Source: Terriglobia bacterium (GTDB lineage: Bacteria > Acidobacteriota > Terriglobia > Bryobacterales > Bryobacteraceae). From it: a stretch of 43,403 bases of DNA. Every line of letters starts with the position of its first letter. Within the stretch, counting starts at the first letter, position 1. The stretch spans positions 1-43,403 of the forward strand of contig JAIQFS010000050.1 in the NCBI GenBank assembly GCA_020073145.1, in the 5' to 3' direction. Below, one piece after another: positions 34,118-41,326 of this stretch. The notes under the pieces are model-generated. The model searched no databases and was not told the origin of the DNA. It worked only from the letters and a program-made list of their open reading frames with translations. The position numbers and the translations under genes were made by a program.

Positions 34118-35086
34118 CTAATGCGCGGTCGCCGTCTCCGGTACGCGGATGGGCTCCAGTGTCTTCATCATTTCCTCCTGACGGTCTGCCCACCAGGGCG
34201 GGAGGTGCAGCTTCGTACCCAGCTTCTCTTTCGGTTCGTCCTTTTCAAAACCGCCGGGAACATTGCAGCAGCTCTCCACCAGGATGCCGCCGGGACACCG
34301 GCAATACATCGAGTGGAAATAGAACCGGTCCTTGATCTCCGAGGCGTCGGTATAGCCGAGTTCCTCGTAAATGGCCTTCTGGCGCGTTAGCGCGTCGTCA
34401 TCGGCGCCCCACAGCGCGATGTGATGGTGCGTGCCGGAGCCGAACGTCCAGCTCCCCGCCGGGCGATCCGGCTGATGCAGCAGCGTCACCGTCTTGTTCG
34501 CCCCGCCCGTGCCCGTCTCGAAGCGATGATACGCCCCGTCCACGCCCGTCTTACGGAACCCCAAGGCATCGATGAAGAAGCGCTCGGTCTCCGGGATCTC
34601 GCGAACCGAAAGCACGGAGCCGTGGAAGCCATGCACCGCTTCCCCCAGACCGATCTCCGGAGTCTTCCAGCCCTTTCGCTGGTCGTCCTTGTCTTCGATG
34701 ACTTCGAATTGCAGGCCCGACGGATGCGTGAAGCGGATAAACGACTGCCCAAACCGCTCGGCCGCCGGCTCCTGCTCAATCTTGTGCCGCTTCAAATGAT
34801 CCTTCCAAAACGGCAGCGACCCCTTGGCCACCGCAAACCCCGTGGCATAGACCTGGCCGGAGCCCTTCCGCCCTTCCAGCCGGCTGTACGGAAACGTGGT
34901 CATGACAGACCCGGGTTCGATGTTCGCGTTGGAATAGTACAGGTGGTAAATCGGGATCTTGCCATCCATCAGCACCGTCTGCTTCGCCATCCGCAGCCCA
35001 ACCGCTTGCGTGAAGAAGTTGACGTCATCCTGCGCGTGGCCGGCGCACGCCGTGATGTGATGATACCCGGTCAGTGGATAATCCAT
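34118..35086 (-). CDS. PcpA/LinE-type hydroquinone ring-cleaving dioxygenase (VOC superfamily)
   Basis: A 322-residue two-domain vicinal-oxygen-chelate protein. The start GYHHITACAG gives His9-His10, THHHIALWG gives His222, and GGILVESCC gives Glu271. Arg254 and Tyr261 are placed exactly as Arg259 and Tyr266 of PcpA relative to its ligands His227 and Glu276 (my memory of PcpA numbering). This supports an Fe(II) enzyme opening p-hydroquinone-type rings, rather than a catechol enzyme or a simple glyoxalase. The actual substrate (chlorinated, methoxylated or plain hydroquinone) is not determined. It is the first gene of a five-gene operon and is cytoplasmic. GAGGA precedes the ATG by about five bases. 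A consensus promoter with operator lies 173-229 bases upstream. Confidence 0.86.
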   Translation of the reverse strand: MDYPLTGYHHITACAGHAQDDVNFFTQAVGLRMAKQTVLMDGKIPIYHLYYSNANIEPGSVMTTFPYSRLEGRKGSGQVYATGFAVAKGSLPFWKDHLKRHKIEQEPAAERFGQSFIRFTHPSGLQFEVIEDKDDQRKGWKTPEIGLGEAVHGFHGSVLSVREIPETERFFIDALGFRKTGVDGAYHRFETGTGGANKTVTLLHQPDRPAGSWTFGSGTHHHIALWGADDDALTRQKAIYEELGYTDASEIKDRFYFHSMYCRCPGGILVESCCNVPGGFEKDEPKEKLGTKLHLPPWWADRQEEMMKTLEPIRVPETATAH

Positions 35087-35258
35087 TTTGTCCTCGTGTG
35101 AACTCTTACTATCTCATCAGAAAACTGTTGTCTTCGCCAGTGGAATTCCGGAATCTCCGGCCTCCACAAGCGGGCAGCCTGCCTGGTCAGCGCGCCATCG
35201 CGGATGGGGCCTCGGCAAACCGGATCCTCGGGCTCGGGCGCTCCTTCCCGAGACAAAA

Positions 35259-35266
35259 TGCATGCA
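35259..35266. promoter_or_regulatory. TGCATGCA operator of dioxygenase operon
   Basis: AAAATGCATGCAAAAT, an exact copy with A/T flanks, placed 19 bases downstream of the -10 box. This is within the first 25 transcribed bases, a position expected for repression. Confidence 0.72.
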
Positions 35267-35285
35267 AAATCGGCGCAGCATCGAA

Positions 35286-35315
35286 ATTATATGTCCCGCG
35301 GCGGAATGGTGTCAA
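35286..35315 (-). promoter_or_regulatory. Consensus sigma70 promoter of dioxygenase operon
   Basis: On the minus strand TTGACA (35315-35310) and TATAAT (35291-35286) are perfect hexamers with an 18-base spacer, identical in layout to the receptor promoter at 30017-30046. Confidence 0.85.
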
Positions 35316-35448
35316 CTGGATTGAAACATCGGATCGCAACTTCATGGATGGGCTTCGACGAGGGCTTCGAGCGCCGGCTCAACCGTGCCCGCCGCGAGCG
35401 CGGCCCGAGCGCCGGAGAACGATCGGCAGGTGCCGCCAACCCCGCCAA

Positions 35449-36216
35449 TCAGCGGATTCCCGCCATGCCCTTCAGCGGTTCCTGGTTCTTGAGGGCGTCT
35501 TCCAGGTTTCGCCGCGCCACGCGCGCATGCTCCCGCGTCAGGAGCTCGGCGCGCATTCCCTCGCGGTTCGCAATCGCATCGACAATCGCGCAGTGCTGGT
35601 CCGCCGAAACCAGAAACAGTTCCTGCAGCTCCGGGGAGATGAACTGCCGGTTCACGAAGGCGCTCGGCGAGGCGAACGGCAGCGAGCAAGCCTGCTCCAC
35701 CGCCCGCCGCAGCATGCGGCTGCGCGATAAGTCCAGAAGGGCGTTGTGGAACTTGGCGTTCAGGTCGATGTAGCGGTTGAACGTCTCCAAAGTCAGTTTA
35801 TGGCGACGGATCAGCATCACGATCTCGCGCGCCGCTTCCTGCATCGGCTCGAGCTGGCTGAGATCCTCCAGCCGTTCCGTAGCCAGGCGCGCCGCCGACC
35901 CTTCCAGCAGACCTCGCAACTCGATGGCATCGTAAATGTCATCGGTCGAAAAGCCCTGCACCACAAAACCGCGGGTCGGAAGGATCTCGAGAAAACCCTC
36001 ATGCGCCAGCCGCTCCAAAGCCAGATGGAGCGGAATTCTGGAAACCTTCAACTGCTCCGCTAGCGGGACTTCGCGGATTCGCTCTCCCGGGTGAAAGCGC
36101 CCCTGCACCAACATTTCCCGCAGCGTCAGAGTCGCCCGCGCCGTCTGAGAGGAAGACTTGGTCTCCTTCCCTGGCATCCTCTGCACTTTCGATTTCGGAT
36201 TGCTCCGCAAGCCCAT
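35449..36216 (-). CDS. GntR-family repressor with FCD domain
   Basis: A 255-residue regulator. Residues about 25-88 form the GntR winged HTH (LREMLVQGRFHPGERIREVPLAEQLKVSR split by the usual turn, then LERLAHEGFLEILPTRGFVV). The FCD effector domain follows, with the metal-site positions Asn153, His157, His208 and His230 (Asp is the more usual first ligand). FCD members are mostly repressors released by organic acids or aromatic intermediates. A CTGCATGCAG palindrome 46 bases upstream of its start suggests autoregulation. The gene sits between the dioxygenase operon and the divergent 36490 gene, both carrying the operator. The N-terminal extension before residue 14 is poorly supported, and ATG 36177 is an alternative start. 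Confidence 0.9.
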   Translation of the reverse strand: MGLRSNPKSKVQRMPGKETKSSSQTARATLTLREMLVQGRFHPGERIREVPLAEQLKVSRIPLHLALERLAHEGFLEILPTRGFVVQGFSTDDIYDAIELRGLLEGSAARLATERLEDLSQLEPMQEAAREIVMLIRRHKLTLETFNRYIDLNAKFHNALLDLSRSRMLRRAVEQACSLPFASPSAFVNRQFISPELQELFLVSADQHCAIVDAIANREGMRAELLTREHARVARRNLEDALKNQEPLKGMAGIR

Positions 36217-36261
36217 TCCCTCGATACCCTACTCTACAGCAAAACCGCCCAACCATCGTCG

Positions 36262-36271
36262 CTGCATGCAG
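36262..36271. promoter_or_regulatory. CTGCATGCAG palindrome upstream of GntR gene
   Basis: A perfect ten-base palindrome 46 bases upstream of the GntR start codon, in the 273-base divergent space. It is a probable autoregulatory site. The GntR promoter itself is not recognisable. Confidence 0.55.
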
Positions 36272-36360
36272 ACGAATCTCTCAAAAGCCGGGTTACCTCG
36301 CGCGTATTCCGGTCGTCTTGATGATGATCCCGTCCTGCAATTCGTGGGAGCGCCGTAAAT

Positions 36361-36390
36361 TTGACAACTCCGCAAATCGAGCCCTATACT
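36361..36390 (+). promoter_or_regulatory. Near-consensus sigma70 promoter of gene at 36490
   Basis: TTGACA (36361-36366) and TATACT (36385-36390) with an 18-base spacer. It matches the layout at the receptor and dioxygenase genes. Predicted leader about 93 bases. Confidence 0.82.
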
Positions 36391-36408
36391 GAGGGCGATT
36401 TCGAGAAA

Positions 36409-36416
36409 TGCATGCA
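36409..36416. promoter_or_regulatory. TGCATGCA operator of gene at 36490
   Basis: AATGCATGCATT, a 12-base perfect palindrome 18 bases downstream of the -10 box, at about +12 to +20 of the transcript. Confidence 0.72.
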
Positions 36417-36489
36417 TTGTGGGTTTGGTTGTCCTGCTGTGTCAGAGACATACAGGCGGCCTGGAGCGGAACCCCTGGAGGAGGACCTG

Positions 36490-37338
36490 ATGAACGCTGG
36501 AAAGTCCCTGATGATGGCGGCAGTGGCTCTGTTTGCGATTGCTCCGTGGAACCTCGTCGCCCAAGCCGGACCGGGCGGCCCGGCGCCCGCGGCGCCCACA
36601 GTCGCCCCCGCCGGAGCACCCGCCGCCGGCCCGGAAGGGCGTGGACCCGGCCGGCGCGGCAACGCCCGTTCGAATTGGCCTCCGGCCGGCCCAACGCCGC
36701 ACGCCGCCGACGGCCATCCGGACCTCTCGGGGAACTGGGAACCGAACGCCATCGGGGCCAACGTGGATATGGTCCGCGATCTGGCCCGAACCGGAGCGAC
36801 GGTTCCGTTCCAGCCCTGGGCCGAGAAGCTCTACAATGAGCGCAAGGCCAATATCTCGAAGGACGATCCTGAAGCCCGCTGCCTGCCTCCCGGCGTTCCG
36901 CGCATGAGCACCACGCCGTACCCCTTCCGCATTGTGCAGACGCCCAACCTCACCGTCATTGTGTACGAAGGCGGCGCCCACATCTGGCGCCAGATCTTCA
37001 CCGATGGACGAAAGCACAGCGAAGATCCGAACCCCTCCTGGTTGGGCGAGTCGATCGGCCACTGGGAAGATGACACCTTCGTCGTCGATACCGTGGGCAA
37101 CAATGGCAAAACCTGGATTGACGAATCCGGCCTTCCCACCAGCGATGCGTTGCACGTCATTGAACGCTTCAAGCGGATCGACCTCGGCCATATGGAGATC
37201 GAACACACGGTGGACGATCCCAAGGTCTACACCAAGCCCTGGAACTTCACCACCCACCCGTCCATGTTGAAGGGTGAGCTGATCGAGTACATCTGCCAGG
37301 AAAATAATAAGGATGTCGAACATCTGATCGGCAAGTAA
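36490..37338 (+). CDS. Secreted DGKPNLQG-family protein, paralogue C
   Basis: A 282-residue exported protein. After the signal peptide (SLMMAAVALFAIAPWNLVAQA) comes a Pro/Ala/Gly-rich linker of about 50 residues absent from paralogues A and B. The family blocks then follow in diverged form: DGHPDLSGNWEPN, CLPPGVPRMSTTPYPFRIVQTP, SIGHWEDDTFVVDTVG, TSDALHVIERFKR and VYTKPWN. The start at 36490 is supported by GGAGGAGG six bases upstream. It heads a plus-strand run with the DUF1592, DUF1552 and ankyrin genes and is controlled by an operator-bearing promoter divergent from the GntR gene. The function is unknown. Confidence 0.82.
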   Translation: MNAGKSLMMAAVALFAIAPWNLVAQAGPGGPAPAAPTVAPAGAPAAGPEGRGPGRRGNARSNWPPAGPTPHAADGHPDLSGNWEPNAIGANVDMVRDLARTGATVPFQPWAEKLYNERKANISKDDPEARCLPPGVPRMSTTPYPFRIVQTPNLTVIVYEGGAHIWRQIFTDGRKHSEDPNPSWLGESIGHWEDDTFVVDTVGNNGKTWIDESGLPTSDALHVIERFKRIDLGHMEIEHTVDDPKVYTKPWNFTTHPSMLKGELIEYICQENNKDVEHLIGK

Positions 37339-37497
37339 GGCTTTTGCCGTCAACGGCGTGGCCCTGGTTCCTCATCAATCGCTCTGATATACTGAATCAG
37401 TTTGACTCTATCGACTGTCTGGCATTGAAAAGGATAGAGTAAAGCCACGTGCCTGGGTGCCATCGGGCGCTTGCTGGTTCCGTGAGAGGAACGTCTG

Positions 37498-39972
37498 ATG
37501 CCGCGACCTTGCCTGAGTGGGACGCTGTCGAAACCGTCGCCTGGAGTCCCGGCCGTAGCCCTCGCCGTCGCCCTCCTGGCCCTGCATGCAGACCCGGCCC
37601 GGTCCGCTCCAAATCCTTCTGAACCGGCCCCTGCTGCCGAAGCCGCCTTCCTCAACCAATACTGTGTCGGGTGCCACAACGACCGCGCGCGCACCGGCGG
37701 TCTGTCGCTCCAGGCGGCCAATCTGGCGGATATCCCGGGCGGCGCCGAAACCTGGGAAAAGGTAATCCGCAAGGTCCGGGTGGGCGCCATGCCTCCCCAG
37801 GGCGCACGACGGCCCCCCCAAGCCGATCTCGATGGCATGGCCTCCTTCCTCGAAGATGCCCTGGCCCGCGCCTACTCCCTCAAGCCCAACCCGGGGCGGG
37901 CCAGCATGCACCGCCTCAACCGCGCCGAGTATGCCAACGCGGTCCGCGATCTGCTGGGCGTTCAGATTGACGCTGAAGCGCTGCTGCCGCCCGATGATGA
38001 AAGCAGCGGCTTCGACAATATCGCCGACGTCCTGAAGGTTTCGCCGTCGCTCATGGAGCGGTATCTTTCGGCCTCCTGGAACATCAGCCGGCTGGCTCTT
38101 GGAAATACCCGCCTCACCCCCTCGACCGCAACCTACCGCGTGCGCCCTGACCTCTCGCAAGATCAGCACATCGAAGGCCTGCCTCTCGGCACTCGCGGCG
38201 GAATGCTGGTGCGCCACGATTTTCCAGTGGACGGCGAGTACCTGATCAAGGTCCGGATGTGGCGGAACACCTTTGACCTGATGCGCGGGATGGAAGATTC
38301 GCACCAGGTCGAGATTGCCATGGACGGCGCCCGTCTGCGTTTAGCAACGTTCGGCGGGCACGACGACTTTGTGAAGATGGCCGGCAATCCGGGCGAGTTC
38401 GGCGCCGATCTGGACCAGCGCCTGAGCATCCGCCTTCCCGTGAAGGCCGGGGTGCGGACCATCACCGCCACCACCCTGCTGCGCAGCCACGCCGAAGCCG
38501 ACGCCCTGATCAAGCCGTTTCTGCGCACCACCGTCGACGGCCTCGATATCACCGGCGACCCTTCGGTGGACCGCATCACCATCGAAGGCCCGTTCGCGCC
38601 GGCCGGGCCCGGCAATACGCTTTCGCGGGAGCGGATCCTGATCTGCCATCCGGCGGGCGAAGGCGACGCGCTGCCGTGCGCGCGCAAGATTCTCTCCGCC
38701 CTGGCCCGCCACGCCTATCGCCGCCCCGTGACCCCCAACGATCTGGAATTGCTCCTCAGCTTCTATCAGAAACGCCGCAACAATCACGGAACCTTCGAAG
38801 ACGGCATCGAATCGGCGCTGCAATTGATCCTGGCCAGTCCGGAATTTCTGTTCCGCTTCGAAGCCGACCCGGACAATCTCGCGCCCGACAGCGTCTATCG
38901 CGTGAGCGATCTGGCGCTGGCCTCGCGCCTTTCCTTCTTCCTGTGGAGCAGCAGTCCGGATGACCAGTTGATCGAACTGGCCAGCCAGCGCAAGCTGCAC
39001 GAGCCCGCCGTGCTCCAGCACGAAGTGCGGCGCATGCTGGCCGACCCGCGCGCCGAAGCCCTGGTGGACAACTTCCTCGAGCAATGGCTCTTCCTGCGCA
39101 ACCTGAAGACTTCCGCGCCCAACCTGGAAGCGTATCCGGACTTCGACGACAACCTGCGCCAGGCGATGAAGCAGGAAACCCGCATGCTGTTCCAAAGCAT
39201 CGTCCAGGAAGACCGGAACGTGACCGATCTATTGACCGCGGACTACACCTTCGTCAATGAACGGCTGGCGCGGCACTACGGCATTCCCAACATCTACGGA
39301 AGCCAGTTCCGCCGCGTACCGGTTCCAGACGAGAATCGCCGCGGGCTGCTGGGACAGGGCAGCATCCTGACGGTGACCTCGTACGCCGCGCGCACCTCCC
39401 CGGTGCAGCGTGGCAAATGGATTCTGACCAACCTCCTGGGCACGCCTCCCACCCCCCCTCCCCCCAATGTGCCGGTCTTGAAGGAGAACGAGGAAGGCGG
39501 CAAGCCGCTTTCGGTCCGGGAACGCATGGAGGCGCACCGCGCCGACCCGGTGTGCGCCGGCTGCCATAAGGTCATGGACCCGATCGGCTTCGCCATGGAG
39601 AATTACGACGCGGTCGGCCAATGGAGAAAGACCGAAGACGGCGTGCCCATCGACACGTCCGTCACCCTGTTCAACGGCGCCAGGATCGATGGGCCCGCCG
39701 GGCTTCGCCGCATGCTGGTCAGCCGCCCGGAAACCTTCGTCGGCGTGATGACGGAGAAGCTGTTGACCTATGCGTTGGGCCGGGGCGTGGAGTACTACGA
39801 TATGCCCGCGGTCCGCGGGATTGTGAAAGAGGCCGGGGATAACCAGTTCCGGTTCTCCTCGCTCGTGCTGGGAATTGTCGAGAGCACCCCGTTCCAGATG
39901 AGGATCAAGAGAGCGCCCGCGCGCGAGGCCGTCACGGCGTCGGCGCGCCCCCAAGGAGACCTGCCCCAATGA
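37498..39972 (+). CDS. DUF1592/DUF1588-family cytochrome (planctomycete-type, PSD1-like)
   Basis: An 824-residue exported protein with the usual domain order. A signal peptide precedes a cytochrome-like box with heme motif CVGCH at 56-60. DUF1587 follows (RLNRAEYANAVRDLLGV, about 138-190), then DUF1595 (ALARHAYRRPVTPNDLELLL, about 400), DUF1592 (LASRLSFFLWSSSPDDQL, about 470-540), DUF1588 with a second motif CAGCHKVMDPIGFAMENYD (about 685), and DUF1585 at the end. A carbohydrate-binding-like region lies between DUF1587 and DUF1595. These proteins pair with a DUF1552 partner, as here, and are suspected of oxidising complex organic material, but no activity is established. The stop overlaps the DUF1552 start by ATGA. 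Confidence 0.9.
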   Translation: MPRPCLSGTLSKPSPGVPAVALAVALLALHADPARSAPNPSEPAPAAEAAFLNQYCVGCHNDRARTGGLSLQAANLADIPGGAETWEKVIRKVRVGAMPPQGARRPPQADLDGMASFLEDALARAYSLKPNPGRASMHRLNRAEYANAVRDLLGVQIDAEALLPPDDESSGFDNIADVLKVSPSLMERYLSASWNISRLALGNTRLTPSTATYRVRPDLSQDQHIEGLPLGTRGGMLVRHDFPVDGEYLIKVRMWRNTFDLMRGMEDSHQVEIAMDGARLRLATFGGHDDFVKMAGNPGEFGADLDQRLSIRLPVKAGVRTITATTLLRSHAEADALIKPFLRTTVDGLDITGDPSVDRITIEGPFAPAGPGNTLSRERILICHPAGEGDALPCARKILSALARHAYRRPVTPNDLELLLSFYQKRRNNHGTFEDGIESALQLILASPEFLFRFEADPDNLAPDSVYRVSDLALASRLSFFLWSSSPDDQLIELASQRKLHEPAVLQHEVRRMLADPRAEALVDNFLEQWLFLRNLKTSAPNLEAYPDFDDNLRQAMKQETRMLFQSIVQEDRNVTDLLTADYTFVNERLARHYGIPNIYGSQFRRVPVPDENRRGLLGQGSILTVTSYAARTSPVQRGKWILTNLLGTPPTPPPPNVPVLKENEEGGKPLSVRERMEAHRADPVCAGCHKVMDPIGFAMENYDAVGQWRKTEDGVPIDTSVTLFNGARIDGPAGLRRMLVSRPETFVGVMTEKLLTYALGRGVEYYDMPAVRGIVKEAGDNQFRFSSLVLGIVESTPFQMRIKRAPAREAVTASARPQGDLPQ
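37582..37591. promoter_or_regulatory. CTGCATGCAG palindrome inside start of DUF1592 gene
   Basis: This is the last of the eight exact TGCATGCA copies, 85 bases inside the coding region (codons 29-31, in the signal peptide). Identical in form to the GntR and deacetylase sites. It could be a roadblock operator or chance. Confidence 0.33.
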
Positions 39973-41321
39973 GGTTCATCACCAAGAAGCACCTGCATCG
40001 CCGCACCTTCCTGCGCGGCCTCGGCGTGACCATCTCGCTGCCGCTGCTGGATTCCATGCTGCCCGCGCAAACGCCCCTGGCGCAGACCGCGGCCAATCCG
40101 CAAGTCAAGTTGGGGCTCTGCTTCATGCCGCACGGCGCGGTGATGAGCAACTGGACGCCGGCCGGCGACGGCGCCGCGCTCGAACTTTCCCGCACCCTCA
40201 AGCCGCTCGAGCCTTTCAAGGATCAGGTGGTGGTGCTCAGCAACCTGGCCCACGCCAAGGCGGGTCCCGAGGGTCCCGGCGATAACGGCGGCGATCATAC
40301 CCGCTGCCCCGCCGTCTATTTGAACGGCGTCCATCCCAAGCGCACCGATGGCGCGGACATTCGCGCCGGCGTGACCATCGACCAGATGGCCGCCGCCCAG
40401 ATCGGCCAGCAGACTCCCCTGCCCTCGCTCGAATTGGCCATCGAGGACTACAGCGGGCTGGTGGGCTCCTGCGATGTCGGCTTCAGTTGCACGTATATGA
40501 ACACCATCTCCTGGCGCACGCCGACCACGCCGCTGCCCATGGAGATCAATCCCCGCGTGGTGTTCGATCACCTCTTCGGCGATGGCGCCACCGCCGAAGA
40601 GCGCCTCGCGCGCATTGAGCAGGAGCAGAGCATCCTCGACGCGGTCACCGGCCAGGTGAAGCAGTTGGAACGCGGACTCGGCTCCAGCGACCGCAACCGT
40701 GTCGCCGAATATCTGGATACCGTGCGCGAGATCGAGCGCCGCATTCAACTGGCCGAGAAGCAGAACAACAATGCGAACCTTTCGGTCCCGGTTTCGCCGA
40801 GCGGCATTCCGGACGATCACCAGGAACACACCAAGCTCATGTTCGACCTGATGACCGTCGCCTTCCAGGCCGATATCACCCGCATCTCGACCTTCATGAT
40901 GGCGCGCGAAGTGAGCTACCGGACCTTCCCCATGCTCGGAATCTCCGAAAGCTTCCATCCCGCGTCGCACCACCAGAACAATCCGGCGCGGCTGGAGAAC
41001 CTGACGAAGATCAACACGTACCACGTCGGGCTGATGGCCTACTTCCTCGACAAGCTGAAAGCCACCAAGGACGGGGACGGCAACCTGCTCGACCACTCGC
41101 TGATTCTCTATGGCAGCGGCATGAGCAACAGCAACGTTCACAACCACGCGCCTCTGCCGATCTTCATCGCCGGCGGCGCGGCCGGGCGGCTGAAGGGCGG
41201 ACGCCACCTGAAATATCCGGAGAACACGCCCATGTCGAACCTGCTGCTGACCATTCTGGAAAAAGCGGGAATCCACCAGGAGAGCGTTGGCGACAGCACC
41301 GGATTGCTGACCGAGGTCTAG
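39969..41321 (+). CDS. DUF1552 protein, Tat-exported
   Basis: A 450-residue protein with a twin-arginine signal (HRRTFLRGLGVTISLPLLDS), so it is probably folded with a cofactor or metal in the cytoplasm before export. The body follows the DUF1552 pattern: LGLCFMPHGAVMSNWTP, LEPFKDQVVVLSNLAH, GVTIDQMAAAQIG, and near the end LDHSLILYGSGMSNSNVHNHAPLPIFIAGGAAG. The last block resembles metal-binding regions of alkaline-phosphatase-like and DUF1501 proteins. It is coupled by ATGA to the DUF1592 gene, the constant partner of this family. I infer a two-protein periplasmic complex. The reaction is unknown. Confidence 0.9.
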   Translation: MRFITKKHLHRRTFLRGLGVTISLPLLDSMLPAQTPLAQTAANPQVKLGLCFMPHGAVMSNWTPAGDGAALELSRTLKPLEPFKDQVVVLSNLAHAKAGPEGPGDNGGDHTRCPAVYLNGVHPKRTDGADIRAGVTIDQMAAAQIGQQTPLPSLELAIEDYSGLVGSCDVGFSCTYMNTISWRTPTTPLPMEINPRVVFDHLFGDGATAEERLARIEQEQSILDAVTGQVKQLERGLGSSDRNRVAEYLDTVREIERRIQLAEKQNNNANLSVPVSPSGIPDDHQEHTKLMFDLMTVAFQADITRISTFMMAREVSYRTFPMLGISESFHPASHHQNNPARLENLTKINTYHVGLMAYFLDKLKATKDGDGNLLDHSLILYGSGMSNSNVHNHAPLPIFIAGGAAGRLKGGRHLKYPENTPMSNLLLTILEKAGIHQESVGDSTGLLTEV

Positions 41322-41326
41322 CCTCC

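Larger units (their letters stand above)
35087..35448. other. 362-base regulatory gap upstream of dioxygenase operon
   Basis: This is the space between the GntR gene stop and the dioxygenase start, both on minus. It contains the consensus promoter at 35286-35315, a TGCATGCA operator at 35259-35266 and a leader of about 190 bases. ORFs in it lack family resemblance. Confidence 0.7.
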
